A DNA stretch of 64,000 nucleotides from Onchidella celtica (GCA_963931925.1 OZ007569.1:11321663-11385662); one strand, 5' to 3'. Counted from the first letter of the stretch, positions 50,049 through 63,441 are shown. Notes: generated by a model not told the origin, from the sequence alone. A program made the numbers and translations.

Positions 50049-50467
50049 CTCCAGACACGCTGTATGCTTATGGTTTATAATATACTACTTGCTTGTTGTA
50101 TGACAGTCATGTAATTAGATCTAGTACTACAACTGAGGGAATAGAAGTAAGATGTTGCACTCCTTGTTGTCACCTTTCATCAGAAATCCACTGATTCCAT
50201 AGATGCCGACTGCATGTACAATGAGAGGTGGGGGTTTAAACGAAATTGAGATAATAAATAAATAAATAAATAAAAAGGTTTCCTTTAATGTAAAAGAGGA
50301 CAACCAGAAAGAAAGCGAAATCGTGAAACACTCAAAGCCACAAGGCTCCAGCATGCCGTAGTATACCGAATGAGAGCAGCTGTGTTGGAAGGATGGAAAG
50401 AAAACATAAATGAGTGTGACTATGAAAGGAAGGAAAAGAGTAAACAATAAGGGAAATAGACAAAGCG

Positions 50468-50468
<1 letters not shown>

Positions 50469-50535
<67 letters not shown>

Positions 50536-50540
50536 GACAT

Positions 50541-50573
<33 letters not shown>

Positions 50574-50708
50574 CACAGAGAGAGACAGAAAGAGAGAGAG
50601 AGAGAGATGAGGGGAGAGACAGAAAGAGAGAGAGAGAAGAGGAGAGAGAGAGGGGGACACAGAGAGAGAGAGAGAAAGAAAGAAAGAGAGAGAGAGAGAG
50701 AGCGAGAG
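50469..50708. repeat. Large compound (GA)n microsatellite
   Basis: About 240 bases of GA with regular GACA, GAAA and GGGG interruptions, the longest array in the window. It produces the longest open frame here (204 codons on the minus strand, Ser-Leu rich), which is an artefact. Confidence 0.95.
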
Positions 50709-50964
50709 GAGTGCCCAATATCTTAAGTCCCAGCGAGACATCCCGTTAAAGACGCTTTCTGCTTTCCACCAGAGACTTAATCACAGGCCGATTAAAGTCA
50801 TTTCCCTTTCATCAAATCGATCTAGCAAACATTAAATCTTAATCTAAATACCACCTTGAACATGGCATGGCCGTCCTCCACAGAGCTCTCTCCCGGCAAT
50901 TTTACCTTCTCTCAGCATTCATCAAAAAACCTCAGTATCGAGCGGTCAATCACATTGGCACTGG

Positions 50965-50998
50965 CTACTACTACTACTACTACTACTACTAGTACTAA
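50965..50998. repeat. (CTA)n microsatellite
   Basis: About ten CTA/ACT trinucleotides with one AGT interruption. Confidence 0.9.
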
Positions 50999-51489
50999 CT
51001 CAAGCCAGAGGCCAGGCCATTATCCTGGTCAGAACCTCAACTGGGCTGGCCTGTCCTCAGTTGACCATAGTGGGAGGAGTGGGCAAGAGATGGACAGGGG
51101 CCAGTGAGGCCAGCGAGCATGGAGAGGCGAGGTCAGCTGAGGACGGACTCGCACGGTGGTACGAATGGCTGACTAACGCTGACTGTGGTCTGGCTAGGCC
51201 GGGTCAAGCCGTATCGAATGGGTGGTAGGTAGGATTCACAGTGTCGCCGGGTGCCTGCAGATTTCAAGCGCTCGCTTTCCTTTCATATCCACTACAAGGT
51301 ATTAATTTTCAGCAGATATGTCTTTTGCACTCTGGGCATAGTCGTGCTGCTGCAGTCACGGGAAAATAAAATAAATTACACGCAATTGATTATGATATGA
51401 TAATAATAAGACACTTATGTCATATCAGTATCCAGTTGAACTTATACAATCCGAAGGTTAACGTTATTCAAACCAACCATTAACAGTTT

Positions 51490-51960
51490 CATCTGGCCTA
51501 ATGACGTCGCATTACAATCATGATTTTCGTCCATCTGTCTGCAAGCGCCGCAGCGACATTTAAAACAGTTGTGAGTGGCGCCGGGGATAACTTTCCCCTC
51601 GTCTTGTGCCATCTTTTGACTTTCTCCTCTCTGCCTAATCTCCATTCTGCCTCGTTATACATGCACATGTGTTCTGCCCGTAACATTACAGGGGTAGCCA
51701 TTGTCCAGCCCCCAACGGGACAATGTCCGAGTCAATAGCCGGGGCCATAATTGGATAGCCCCTCGGTTAATTAAAGCTCAGTTTTCACTGGACAGCCAAA
51801 TGATGGACTCTGTATCGTTCTTTGGACTCCCTGGCCCTCCATAAACAAGGCTGAGCGGTTATTCTTTTCAATTTGCCGAGGCTCACCGCCCACATTTAAT
51901 AACCTGAAGTGGACACGGGGCGATTATTTTGCCTTTTGGCAAGTTCATCTATCCCAATCC
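51490..51960. promoter_or_regulatory. Candidate enhancer with inverted SOX-type sites
   Basis: This is a long repeat-free block of balanced composition. It has CATTGTCC (51699-51706) facing GGACAATG (51718-51725), a perfect 8-base inverted pair of SOX-core words. TAATTGG and GGTTAATTAA homeodomain words follow within about 70 bases, and an ATGACGTCGCATTA word lies near 51500. Such density inside a giant first intron of a developmental regulator suggests a regulatory module. No conservation data are available. Confidence 0.3.
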
Positions 51961-54900
51961 CTTCATTTTCTTTTCTTCCTTTTTCTTTGTTATCAAGCAT
52001 AAAGCCAGAGAATGAGTAAGTCGTGCCGGATGGGTGGGGTTTGGTGTATGGAATGGGAAAAAAAATGACAAGACTTTTACTTGACAAATCATGTTTTAGT
52101 ACAAATACAAAGGTAGGTTACGGCAGAAAGATTACAAATCATCTTTTAATGACGTCATAGATTCAAGTAACTTCTTTTTTCTGTTCCTGGATCCCCCTTC
52201 CCCTCCTCATAGATACATACATTTATCCTCCCACTGCATCGAGGCGAAGATCTATGTCTACAAATTCCCTTTGTTCCAGTGTTGAACGGCATAGCCATTG
52301 TTACCCGCTGAAGTTGTAGCTCTCTTTCTCCAACTTACCACGTGACAATGATATCACCCCACCAATCCTCAATTTCTCTTCTTCTTCTCTACACCTAAAA
52401 GTTGGCTGTCTCAGACCTTGGACTTCAAGCACGAGGAATATTAAGCTACAGCCAGATCATTTAGCTTTTCAAAGCGAGTCGTTTTTACCCACACAAAAAC
52501 ACACAAATGCATGTCCCTTCTTTATTTCTAAACCTACCTGAGGTATTTCTTTCCCAAATCCCCCACCCACTCTGCCTTCATCAACCATCCCACAACAGAC
52601 CCTCAGGTCAACTCTCTCGGGTCAGACAGACATGGATTTGGTACAGGGCATAACCAGGTACAAGTGTTCACCATCGATCACAAAACAAAGGCCCCCCCGA
52701 GACAACACGCTCGTTAGAAATCCGATGCCCACTTCAAATTTTAACAAATCAAAAGAGTTCCCAATTTAGTTCTTGGCTGGGGGGGAGGGGGGGGGGGACC
52801 AACTCAAAACTTTACAGGTATGTGCGTGTAGGCAATACACTGATGCACATTGTTGTATGGACATTTAAAATGATGTTTAAAAAAAACAAAAAATCATTAA
52901 GAAAATCTGTGCAGCTCTACCACTCTGAATAGGCCAGGGGACGTATGCCTGACACTTTTAAAACATGGATATTGTATTCTCACAAAGTGACGTATCGATA
53001 TCTTTCATAGTTTTGAAATTACAAGCAGCACTGTTTTTGCCATTATGTAAGGAGTCGGACTCTTACCAGTACTTTGAAAGGCTCTCCTGAAAAATGGAAA
53101 AATTGTAGATACCCCAGCCTGTGGGATGGACCACGAAGTGTTTCGATATTTTCAAACCGGCGTCATAATTATGTCTACACGACCTTAAGTCCTGCATACT
53201 CCTTGCCAAACACTAAATTCTACAATTTACTTCGGGAATTATCTGTATTATTTTGGTTGTCTCAATAAGCCTGCAAAGCCTAACTCTTCAATTATCGGAG
53301 AAAATATCTAAATCTTGCTGTCTTTTCTGCGTGGGCTCAGCCACACAAAAACACAAACAAACACAAGAGTAGTTTCCACGGTGTCTCCATTTATCATGTA
53401 AAGTACACCATTCTTCTCCTCCCTCTTCTGCTTTTTGTCGCTGCTATTGAAATAAAAGGGTGGCCGTCCCCATGTAATCCGCTCTAAAATTTCACACAGT
53501 GAATGACTGAATTGTGTCTCGTACGTAACAATAAAACCGAGCAATCACATGCAAGCATGATTCCATTGTTTGAAGAAAAGAAAACTGTGAGACCAGGAGT
53601 GGAGCTTGTAAAGGTTGGCAGTTCAGGCCCACATCGGCATTTCCTTCCCCCCCTTTTTTTTTAAAACTCACCCCACACCCCCTCTCTCCTCAATACGATC
53701 TCTTTCTTGTTGGGAATTTCAAGATAAGAATGCGAATAAGGGATTGAAGCGTCATTTGTTACCAGGGCTCAACTCTTCCTGATGACATGCATTGTCTTTC
53801 TTGGGTCAGCGTGAACTCGGAAGAGGTAAAGGGTAGGATATGAAAGTGGAGGCTTGTCGGCATGAGGTCTTTGAAAAACGTGTCAAGGAAGATATGGGGA
53901 GACAAGTCTACCGTCTCGCGGACAAACAACGTAAGGAACAATCCAGGTCAAATTCACTTTTTTTGGACATTATTTTACAGAAAGAATTGTGCTATACATC
54001 TGGGTCATAATCTCGTACGAGTACATGCAGTTTCTTTTCGTCATTACAAAATTAATGGAAATTGAAAAAAAACAAAAAAATCAGGTGAAGCGCAACAGGA
54101 AATGTTACTTGCGTCTCCTGGCAAAATTCTGTGGGGTGGCAGGGGTATGTGTGGGTTGGGAGGGGGTGGGGCAAGGGGAAAAGAGGAGAAAGGTGCTCGT
54201 GATATCGTTGGCAAGACTTGGCCTTGACCTTACAGTACAGGAACTTATTTTAGATGTGTCTGAATTTAGTCTGTCACGGAGACGTGCATTTTTATAGTGA
54301 CCATGAATTCATGAAATTTTGTGTGACAACTACGAAGTGTTCACGCAACTCACCTAGCACCGGTTATAAAAGGTTAGAATAGAATAAGGTTGAAAAAGAA
54401 TCTCCACGCATATTACTGCAGTCCAAATGAGAAAATACAATCATGTCCTTTTTGGTTAGGACAAATTTAAATAGTTTAGGAAGGCCATGCCAAATTTGAA
54501 TTCACGGATTTGTCAAAGCTTGGAACTGAAGTTATCTTGAAACAACAAACAAACTGAGTGCATTTATTTCTGTGGGGTCTATGGTAAATAAATAAATGAA
54601 TGAATAGCTATATAAATAAATAAATAAATAAATAAAACAACAAGCTCAAGCTGATTCACGACACTCCTTACTGAAGATACTTCCTGATAACTATAACTAT
54701 GGTTTCTTTTGAAATGAATATTTTCATTTACGATATAAAAAGCTGTTCCTGGAAATGTAAATGGTACTGGGAGGACAAGGGGAAAGCCAACACGAGAGCA
54801 ATCAGTAAAGACATGAGTGTGGCAGTAGGTGGGTCTGTGAGACCGAGAACATAATGAGTGAATGAGCGTGTTAGTGAACATGCGAACTAGACAGTGAGTG

Positions 54901-55610
54901 AGCGAATGAAAGAATCAGTAAGTGGGTGAATGTGACGGTGCGTGGGGTACTTGAGGGTGTGTCCTCTTTCTAAGGAAAAAAAAAAAAAAAAGAAACGAAA
55001 TGAGACAAAAGCAAACAATCATAAGAACTATAAAAAAAAAAATGATTAAAGAAATTGGAGGCAAAATACGGCGGGGTTGACAAGGGGTTGGTGGTGGGGA
55101 GGGGGAAGGGAATGACAATGACAGAGACTTTGTTCATCCTCACTCTCAGGAGTATACAGAATTTCCTGCTGACCAATACTTCCACACATGCGAAATCCTC
55201 ATTAACATTATTAGTCTGACACATTAATTTCAAGCTTTGTATCAGTCGGTCGGAACACAGGACGGGGAGGATGAGGGGTGGGGGCATGAGGACGGACCTT
55301 TCTCCTTTAAAAAAAAAAGTGGGGGGGGAGGGAGGGAGGGGTATCACCTGAATAACTCAAGACTCGTCCCATGACCTGTATCTCGACCAGCTGGTTCGTT
55401 TCTTTTTTTTTTCCCCTAGTGTATTCTCAGACAATCAAAAGTATCATATTTACATTGTTTCGTAACTAGGTTATACTATTTATAAATCACTAAAATATCC
55501 TCGTCAATTCTCCCTTCACTCCGCCATCAAACGAAAGTAAACGGGTACCAGTATGTGTGCAGGCGCGCAATGTCTAGCAATCATCTACTTACTGACCACA
55601 TAAACTATGG
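51961..55610. other. Gene-free stretch
   Basis: Unique sequence with G runs near 52780, an A-rich patch near 54065, AAAT/GAAT tetramers at 54588-54635, an A16 run near 54976, and a G-rich purine block at 55263-55340. No supported gene was seen. Confidence 0.45.
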
Positions 55611-55660
55611 AGAGAGAGGGAGAGAGAGAGAGGGGTAGACAAATAGATAGACAGATAGAT

Positions 55661-55713
<53 letters not shown>
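55611..55713. repeat. Compound (GA)n/(GATA)n microsatellite
   Basis: GA units flank a short GATA/GACA segment at about 55637-55663. Confidence 0.92.
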
Positions 55714-55715
<2 letters not shown>

Positions 55716-55859
55716 CAGTTACTGTAGTTGCGTGCTGTCCAATGGCTACAACCGCTTCACGACTGATCTAGAACCACACAAAAAAAAGAACCACTATGGA
55801 CAGTCAGAGTGAGAGAGCAAACAAAGAGGAGTGAAAAATGTAATGAAAAGACCGGACAA

Positions 55860-56230
55860 AATCAATGCCAGCCTCTGGAAATTTCTTCATCTCATCCAGT
55901 CCGAGAGACCGAGCCTGGCTGGCAGCGCGTCCATCGGTCCGTGCGGGGGCCGATTGTATTGTGGCAGTCCAGAGATAACCACACGTAATGGACAAAGCCG
56001 CTGGGGTCATTTTTTAACATTAAGCCTGGCCTGTCAAGGTCGTGCTGGGCCATCTTCGTGCCTCCATCACGACACAGGGATGGCATCGCCGCTCCTGGGC
56101 TTTGATGGCACTAATACGCCAGAGCCCGGACGCGTGTTGGCCCGCTCCTGCGGTACACGAGGCCAACCCCCCCGCCTTCTAATAAAATGGACGCCAATGA
56201 TACTCTTTACACAAGGAGAAAAATTAGGTC
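55860..56230. promoter_or_regulatory. Candidate enhancer: GC-balanced complex block
   Basis: Flanked by simple repeats but itself repeat-free and GC-richer. It contains GATTGTATTGTGG (SOX/RUNX-like), GGTCATTTTTTAAC and several GGCCTGGC words. A 137-codon plus-strand frame (55831-56244) spans it but shows no domain and no splice or codon signature. Confidence 0.22.
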
Positions 56231-56405
56231 ATATGACACACTGATCAAGTGATCAAGTCTGGCTAGAATCAACGTGATCAAAGGCGGAAGCATTTCCCGA
56301 TTTCGCCAGTCCAGTTGTCTTCGGAAAATCAGTACATGAAGAAATCATGTGACACTGTGCTCACTGACGTACATGGAAGAAAAAAAGAATTAAAAAAAAG
56401 AAGAA

Positions 56406-56476
56406 AAAACAACAACAACAAAATAACTAAATCACAGATAACAACAACAACAACAACAACAACAGCAACAACAACC
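56406..56476. repeat. (CAA)n microsatellites
   Basis: Two CAA arrays (56409-56421 and 56440-56476) separated by a short unique segment. The right array has a CAG interruption. Confidence 0.88.
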
Positions 56477-56745
56477 ATTCATCCCCAGCATTAGAGATTT
56501 CAGAGTCCAAACATTTGGCATAGCTAACAATAGCAGTATTAGTCAAGCTTGGCTGAGAACAGCGTAACGGTCTTATTCTAAACTGGCTGTCGCTGATAAA
56601 CAATGACCACTGCAAATCTATAAAGCATCAACAAAGAGAAACAGTAAATAAAATAAAAAAGACAACAAAAACACACATTTATATCTCAACAAATGGTGTG
56701 ATGTCGGAAAAAACTTCACAGCTAAATTTTCAGTAACCATAATTG

Positions 56746-56860
56746 AGACCCCCCTCCCCTCCCCTCCCCTCCCCCCCCCCCTTTTTTTTTTCGCCAAGAA
56801 GCATTAAAAGTCTGATGTGTACTTTTAAATGGACCTTCAAAAACAAGGGGGGGGGGGTGC
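56746..56860. repeat. C-, T- and G-homopolymer cluster
   Basis: CCCCT repeats, a C12 run, a T10 run and, 60 bases on, a G10 run. Confidence 0.85.
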
Positions 56861-56974
56861 CACTGGACTGAAATGTTTGATAGTGGCTTTTGACTTGAAA
56901 CCATTGCAGTTCTCGGTGTAAATGTGAGTATCTCCAAGTCAAAATAGGCAAATAAATGAATAAATAAATAAATT

Positions 56975-58655
56975 ACACAACTCTGAGTTTCTGTCAAGAC
57001 CCGCTTTTCTCCAAGGACAGTATCAGCTGACGACTTCTTTCAGTTCAATGTTGCAACAAAATCACACAAGTCATCACACAAACACTCGATGCAAATTGTA
57101 AATTACAAAACGTGAAACAATAATGTTTGTTAAAAGACACTCACGAGCTCTGCAGTCCGCTAACCCTGACCCAGCACTCATGATAAATCATTTATTTTCA
57201 TCTAAGTTTTTGGTGACCGTCACGGCACAGGTACATACTTTGGTTAGTGAATAACAGACTAGGGTAAATCAAACATAGAATACTGATGTAACAGTTGTTT
57301 CTAGAGAAGGAGTGCAGAAAACAAGGTTTTACAGGATAGAATATAAACCTAGATGTCACAGCATGGCGTCATAGCAACTGCACAAAGAGAGGGAAACACC
57401 ACCACCAACAACAACAATAACTATAACAACACCTACGAACCAAGAGATTATTTTCAGGCTCAAACTTTTTTGTGTGTGCATCTCATGCCAAATGCATGTT
57501 GAAGCAAGATTTGGATATTCTCTTATGATTTATAAATGTTATGGAAAATAAAAAAAACCAAAAAACATCGGAGGCTAAATATGAGGTTTTTAGTGCAAAT
57601 CTTAAGAAACTGTTACTGCTAAAATAAATAAATAAATAAATAACTATGACAATTGCAATATGGTACTGAAGACAACATGATCAAATTCCCATAACAAGCA
57701 TTAGGTGGCGGATGAGAAATGAATACCAAAGTTTGACAAGTCCACTCTGGTCACAAAGAGCAAAGTATTTTTTCTCTTCCGTATACAGTTCAGAGATAAA
57801 GGAAAACATTATCATTACTGGCTCTACATGTCATTTTCTTTCTTTTTTTTTTTTTGGTCTGTTCTTTCTTATCATCAATGTTATCTTGATTATCATAAAG
57901 CTACCACAAAGCTTTAAAGAATCACACGACAGCCTTGTCATGAATTGTGCCACCGACACATTTCAAGCAATCAATTTGTATACACAAGCTTCTCAATCAA
58001 TCGTGTGGAGAGGAAAGCTTGAATGGAGAAAAGATCTGCTCTCACGTGCACGCGCGTCCAATGCTCACACTGTGGTGACATCTATGCTGTACTCAAGGGT
58101 GGGGAATTGTAGTCATCATTTCACCAATTTGAGAAGCCCTAGGCCTTTGACTGAATGAAGAGGGATTCCTTATTATATTTAAAGTATCAGTTGAGTGTTG
58201 CCTAACAGTGAATGAAAAGTAAGCACTTCATGGCATAAATAAAAAATAAACACAAAATTTAGAAAAGAAAAAAGGAAGGGGGTTTATAAAGAACCATCCA
58301 AGTCCCAAAACAGCCAAGAGAAAAGCTGGAATATCTTCACTTTTAACTGCGAGATATGGCTCATTATCAAAAAGCAAAGCTGCCTAAGCCAGAAAAGTCT
58401 CTGAAGACCATTGGACTAGTAGAAGTGGTCTGGTAAACTCTAACCAAACATGGTCATAGTTTTAGATCAATGTCAACCGGTTGCATGTCATGGACAATCT
58501 CAGATAAAGATATTGATAAAAATGATGCATTTTTTCCCCCAAGCTAGATAACAGAAGCTAACATTAGGAGTTGATACTAGAACCCACTATTAAATAATGG
58601 TAACAACACCAAATACTGATAAAAAAAGATGCAAGGATAAACACACACATACACA
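56975..58655. other. Gene-free stretch
   Basis: AT-rich unique sequence. A 148-codon plus-strand frame at 57712-58158 crosses a T14 run and shows no recognisable domain. No supported gene was seen. Confidence 0.45.
57620..57642. repeat. (AAAT)n microsatellite
   Basis: About five AAAT units. Similar short arrays are at 50254-50274, 54617-54635 and 56948-56972. Confidence 0.85.
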
Positions 58656-58688
58656 GAGGGAGGGAGAGGGAGAGAGAGAGAGAAAGAG

Positions 58689-58750
<62 letters not shown>
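58656..58750. repeat. (GA)n microsatellite
   Basis: GAGG-interrupted at the left, pure GA for the right 55 bases. Confidence 0.95.
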
Positions 58751-58754
<4 letters not shown>

Positions 58755-59863
58755 GTCGAGGTACAGCTAGAACTATGGAATATGTACAACAGAGAGAATG
58801 ACAGTGGCAGGTAAAATGTATACTTGTATTTTACTTCACAAACCAAAATAAAACAAAACAACTATTCAGAGCTCCCACCACCGAATGTCAAGGAAACCTT
58901 ACTTCCTGACGGTCAAAAATGAGACATAAGCTCTCGTAATTTATTGATTTATTCAGTAAACGTTGAAGAAGATGCCATTCAATTCTTTTCTCAATTTTGA
59001 TTCCACGACATGTTAAAACATCTCTCGACTCCCTCCCTCTTTCACCGACTGAACCTCTGCATATTTTTTACTGGTCAATCAGAATCACACTTTTCATCCC
59101 TTGTAAATTAAAAAAAGAAAAAGGCTCACGCTTCAAACTGAATTTCAAGCAAACTGCTCAGCTATGTAATGACTCCGATCTAGCGTTGTGTAATGTTGAA
59201 GGTGTAGATATCACTGGATCGAACTCACATCGCTCAGTAACCACATAAACAGATAAAACATGATTAACTAAGGAAATGGAAAGTTTATAACGTTCATTCA
59301 CTAATCACAGGTGATAAGTATGTTGCACTCGCGATTCTTCAAGATTAAAAAAAAAAAAAAGAATTAATATTATTATTATTGTTGTTTTTATATACATATT
59401 TTCAGTGTGATAAATATTTGAGAAAAAACATCTGTCAGAATAATTATACCATACACTTTAATTTGTTCTAATCACTTTCTTACGTTTTTTTCAGGTTTTT
59501 ATTGTAATGCAGTATTTATGATTAAATTCACGAGAACAAAACAGGACAGTTCAGTCAATCTAGAAAACAGTTATCAATGGTTGGTATGTCATGTTAGTAA
59601 TTAAATGTCAGCTAGGAGCCAACAACAATATACAGCCTTTCGACATTGTAAATAAAACCGTTTTGGACAAGAAATAACCAGTTGACTACAACTCACAAGA
59701 AAGCACACCCACGCTTGTACTCGATGAGATATTTGCCCATTCAATCATGTGCATGACTGTGCAACAGATTGTCTGTGTTATGTATATATTAGCATGGATA
59801 ATGATAGGTCACCCTGTAATTAACATAATATATAATTATAGTTAGTAATCACATAAACACACA

Positions 59864-59864
<1 letters not shown>

Positions 59865-59894
<30 letters not shown>
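59865..59894. repeat. (GT)n microsatellite
   Basis: About 14 GT units. Confidence 0.92.
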
Positions 59895-59897
<3 letters not shown>

Positions 59898-60078
59898 GAA
59901 AGATAGAGAGGGGTGGGGGAGACAGACAGAAACAGACACACAAACACGTGGGCTAGACAAACCCACGTGCTGGGGACAGACAACAGATTGATCAACACAA
60001 TTATGTGCAAATTTCATAAAGGGAAAAACGGTTAAAGAGATGGATAAATGGCTACGTGAACTGATGAAAGCGTGGGTG

Positions 60079-60117
60079 GATGAATGGATGAATGAATGAA
60101 AGAACGGATGAATCAAT
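60079..60117. repeat. (TGAA)/(GGAT) tetranucleotide repeat
   Basis: Imperfect ATGGATGAATGAATGAA-type units, comparable with 33512-33542. Confidence 0.7.
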
Positions 60118-63057
60118 AAAGACTGGATGAGGCGACAAATGAATGATACAACGAAATTGAAATCAAATGAATTAAATATAAAAAAAGTTTACCTCAAAAA
60201 CCCAAATAGCACTAGGAACGACACAAAATTCTAGATGATGTGATAATTTTGACAAGTATGCAACACATGTTAGCACTTGGCCTAATACCTCCAACCTTCC
60301 TTTTCACCCCTCCTCTTCCCTCCCCCCTCTTCCTTCCTTTCCGAGCGTGGGTTAAGCCAGGGAAAAGATTTTTTTTAAAAAGGGAGGGGGGGGGGGTGAA
60401 ATGCCGTGAGTATTTTTAGGCCATAGATCTCTTGAGTTTTAAACGTTAATCTTGCCACTGAGTAACAATAATGGCGGTTTGCTTGGGGAGGGGGAAGGGA
60501 AAATAGCAGCGCCACACAAAGACAGATAAGATGATTCAGCTGCTGTAGGGAAACATGCAGTTTGCTCACTTACTCACGCGCTTACACTCTTAACTGCTTA
60601 CATCTCCGCCTCTTTCGCCTGACTGATGACTTGTTCAGTTTAACTCACATTCACCCGTGTCGACACTTTATCGCTCTTTTATTAAGCCGTGTTAACATCC
60701 TTGTCTATTTTATGTCTGATTGATGACTTATGAATTATAACAACCCACCTTCAAGTTTTTAGGACCCCCTGTCTGTAATTTATCATTCTTTTCGTCTGGT
60801 GCAATTTTTCACCTATCAAATTTCCATGCCATTGCTGTGTTGGAGCAAGATTATCAATGGCACAGGGTATTTATATTATCATAAAAAGCGATTTAGATCT
60901 ACATTTTTTCTTTAGTCATATTTTAGGGTCTATTTCAGACTTTTTTTTTTGCTATCTTCCATATCAGTCCCTGATTTTACTACACACAATCTTATCAAGT
61001 TATGTTACACCCACCAATCACGCTCTGCAAACCAAGAACTGAAAACTGCTACAAGGCTACTTAGCACCAGGCGAATATGTCTCGAACCACAGCAGCAAGT
61101 AATTTGTAAAAGACATGTTTCCTGCCAATTAAATACTGTTTATCAATAATTTATGCACAACACTGCTTGCATGAAATTTGAAGTATAGGTTCAAAGAACC
61201 CCCCCCCCCCCCTTAAAAAAACTCCCACACCAGATACAAAGTATTCATAATTTTGTAGTTTTCTTTTTTTTTTGTGCTCTTAAAATGACAAACAATTGCA
61301 TTAACATAATGGTATGTAAATAAAGACAAGATGTAAAACCAGGCAACTAAATTCCCCTCAACTAAATAAATGAATTGTACTGAACAGGCCTCGTCTCTAA
61401 CTGACCAGGACAGGTCATTCGTTAAGAGTGTCTTAAACAAGGTTTGAAACAATAGGCTACTTTCTTTTTTTTTTTTTTTCTAGTTGTTATGATGATGGTT
61501 TTGGGTGGAAGTGGAATGTGGCGCAGACAGATGAAGAAACGGTGAAATTATCTCACCATTTAAAAATTACTTGATTTTCAGTGATCTGAGTAAAACAAGT
61601 GTCTCATAATGTCAGAAGTTATTGCTGAAACCATTCCTGTTATTTCATTCTCCTTTATTCCGTTCACTGAGCAGTACTCCATTCATCTGTTGTGACCAAA
61701 CTTTCTCTCTTGAATTTTGTACATTAAAAAAAAAAAAAAGCCTTGACACACCAAAAAAACAACAAAGGACTGTTGTTGTTCTTGTTATTTTATGTTACCT
61801 TCTTTCATTCACTGACCATTACAAGCCATTTACTGTGGGTAAACTTTCATGTATTAAAAAAACAACAACAACATAATAATAAACAGAGAAGAAAAAAGTA
61901 GTGATGGTGAGCAAAATAAATGTCCAATAGTCCCTGAGTTTAGTTCTGTTTACCTGACTGCATGTCATGATTTGTTTTCCTATCCAGTTAACAACGAAAG
62001 CTGGATTCAAAATAGTCCAATATGTCAAGTGAGTTTGTCAAGCCAGAGGACAACATAATATATTACAAGTAAATTTTCAAAGTGGGGAAAAGGTTTAATT
62101 TACAATTTTGACACATAATCCGCCCTAAACAAGTAATTTTTATTTTATCAAAATGAATAAAGAATAAATCTCACCCATAGCCTACTCTTCCACAGCAACA
62201 ACAACAAACCACCATCATCCTTAACAACAACAAACAAAAACAACAACAATTAAACAGAAAAAATAAAAAAAACTGTTTTTGGCACTAAGTATGAACATTT
62301 TATACTGACAGTGAAGAATGAAGCTTCTATCAATCAAAGGTTCAATCAAAGGTTTAATAATTGACAAGGGATCAGTCAAACTCTTCAGGAGACTGGCATG
62401 CCAAAGCCCACTTTTATTACCAACCCCTTTGTACCCACAGACCGTGGCCTTCCACGCACAGACTCACAAATGAACACATACACGTAACCACATGGTAATC
62501 AACTTCTGTTCCTCAGCACTGTTATTGCCTCAGTGCGAAAGGAGAACGTATAATCACAGGTAAAAATGATGAAAAAAAAAGGTAAGTGTAGAAAAAGAAA
62601 GAGGTCAGGTAGAGTAAATGAAAAATGATATTGGAAGAAAGGAGGGAAAGTACCGATCTACCACCGAAGCGTATTCTGGCTCATCTGCTCCTGGCCTACC
62701 AAATTCCAGAACACCTAACCCACTCACTCACTGCTCGCATTTTCCTACTGGGTTACTGGCACAGCGACGAATTTTACCCAAGAATACCATTGCTTGGTTT
62801 TCGCATTATAAAATCCTCAACCGTTTTCAGTTTTAAGCTTACCTTTCAATTTCACACCATTCGCCCCTTAAAGAGTAAAAAGAAAAAAAAAAAAGACACC
62901 AAACTTCATAGATGGTAAGGGAAAAAATTATATATAAAAAAAAAGGAAACAGTTGCTACTACTGACGTAAACAGCGCCTGACCAAAGAAGGAAGCGGGCT
63001 TTGCCCCATCAGTTGCATGATGATGAAGTTAAACTCGCTACGCTTGTTTGTGGAGAA
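60118..63057. other. Gene-free stretch adjacent to exon 1
   Basis: AT-rich with homopolymers: G runs near 60385, T runs near 60941, 61264 and 61463, a C14 run at 61199-61212, an A13 run near 61725 and CAA patches at 61861-61875 and 62195-62250. No supported gene was seen. Confidence 0.45.
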
Positions 63058-63070
63058 GGGGGGGGGGGGG
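63057..63070. repeat. Poly-G run, about 13 bases
   Basis: The homopolymer closest to exon 1, about 380 bases into the intron. Confidence 0.9.
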
Positions 63071-63183
63071 TAGCCACGCTCAGACGAACATACATTTTTT
63101 TCCCTTTATCTTTTTACTCCCCAATTAACACGGCACTGGCCTCAACTATGAAAATCACTGGTCTCTGATAAATATTTTAAATG

Positions 63184-63203
63184 TAGATCTAGATCTAGAT
63201 CTG
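63184..63203. repeat. (AGATCT)n hexamer repeat
   Basis: Three tandem TAGATC/AGATCT units forming a self-complementary stretch. Confidence 0.85.
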
Positions 63204-63441
63204 GAGTCTATATTTCTATCCTGTTCACTGTAGAAATTCCTGAATATTTCTTTAATTCAGTGAATAGTACAAACTTTCAGTGCTTAGTAGAACAGAAGAA
63301 CAACGAAATGGTGGATAAGATTTATCATAGTAGACTTATAGCCTACATAAAGTTACAGCAGCGACAAGACTAAGGGAAAAGAGTGGCGAATTTATCACGA
63401 GAAAACTAAAGATCGATGAAAAGAGAAAATAAGCGAGCGTA

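Noticed and set aside
50127-50741. 204-codon minus-strand open frame
   Set aside because: It is a Ser-Leu translation of the GA microsatellite; no domain and no non-repeat coding signal.
55831-56244. 137-codon plus-strand open frame
   Set aside because: GC-richer sequence naturally keeps frames open; no domain, and the opposite strand is also partly open.
57712-58158. 148-codon plus-strand open frame
   Set aside because: Crosses a T14 run, has AT-biased composition like its flanks and matches no family I recognise.
59205-59240. Minus-strand B-box-like AGTTCGATCC
   Set aside because: No matching A box upstream; a ten-base match alone is not enough.
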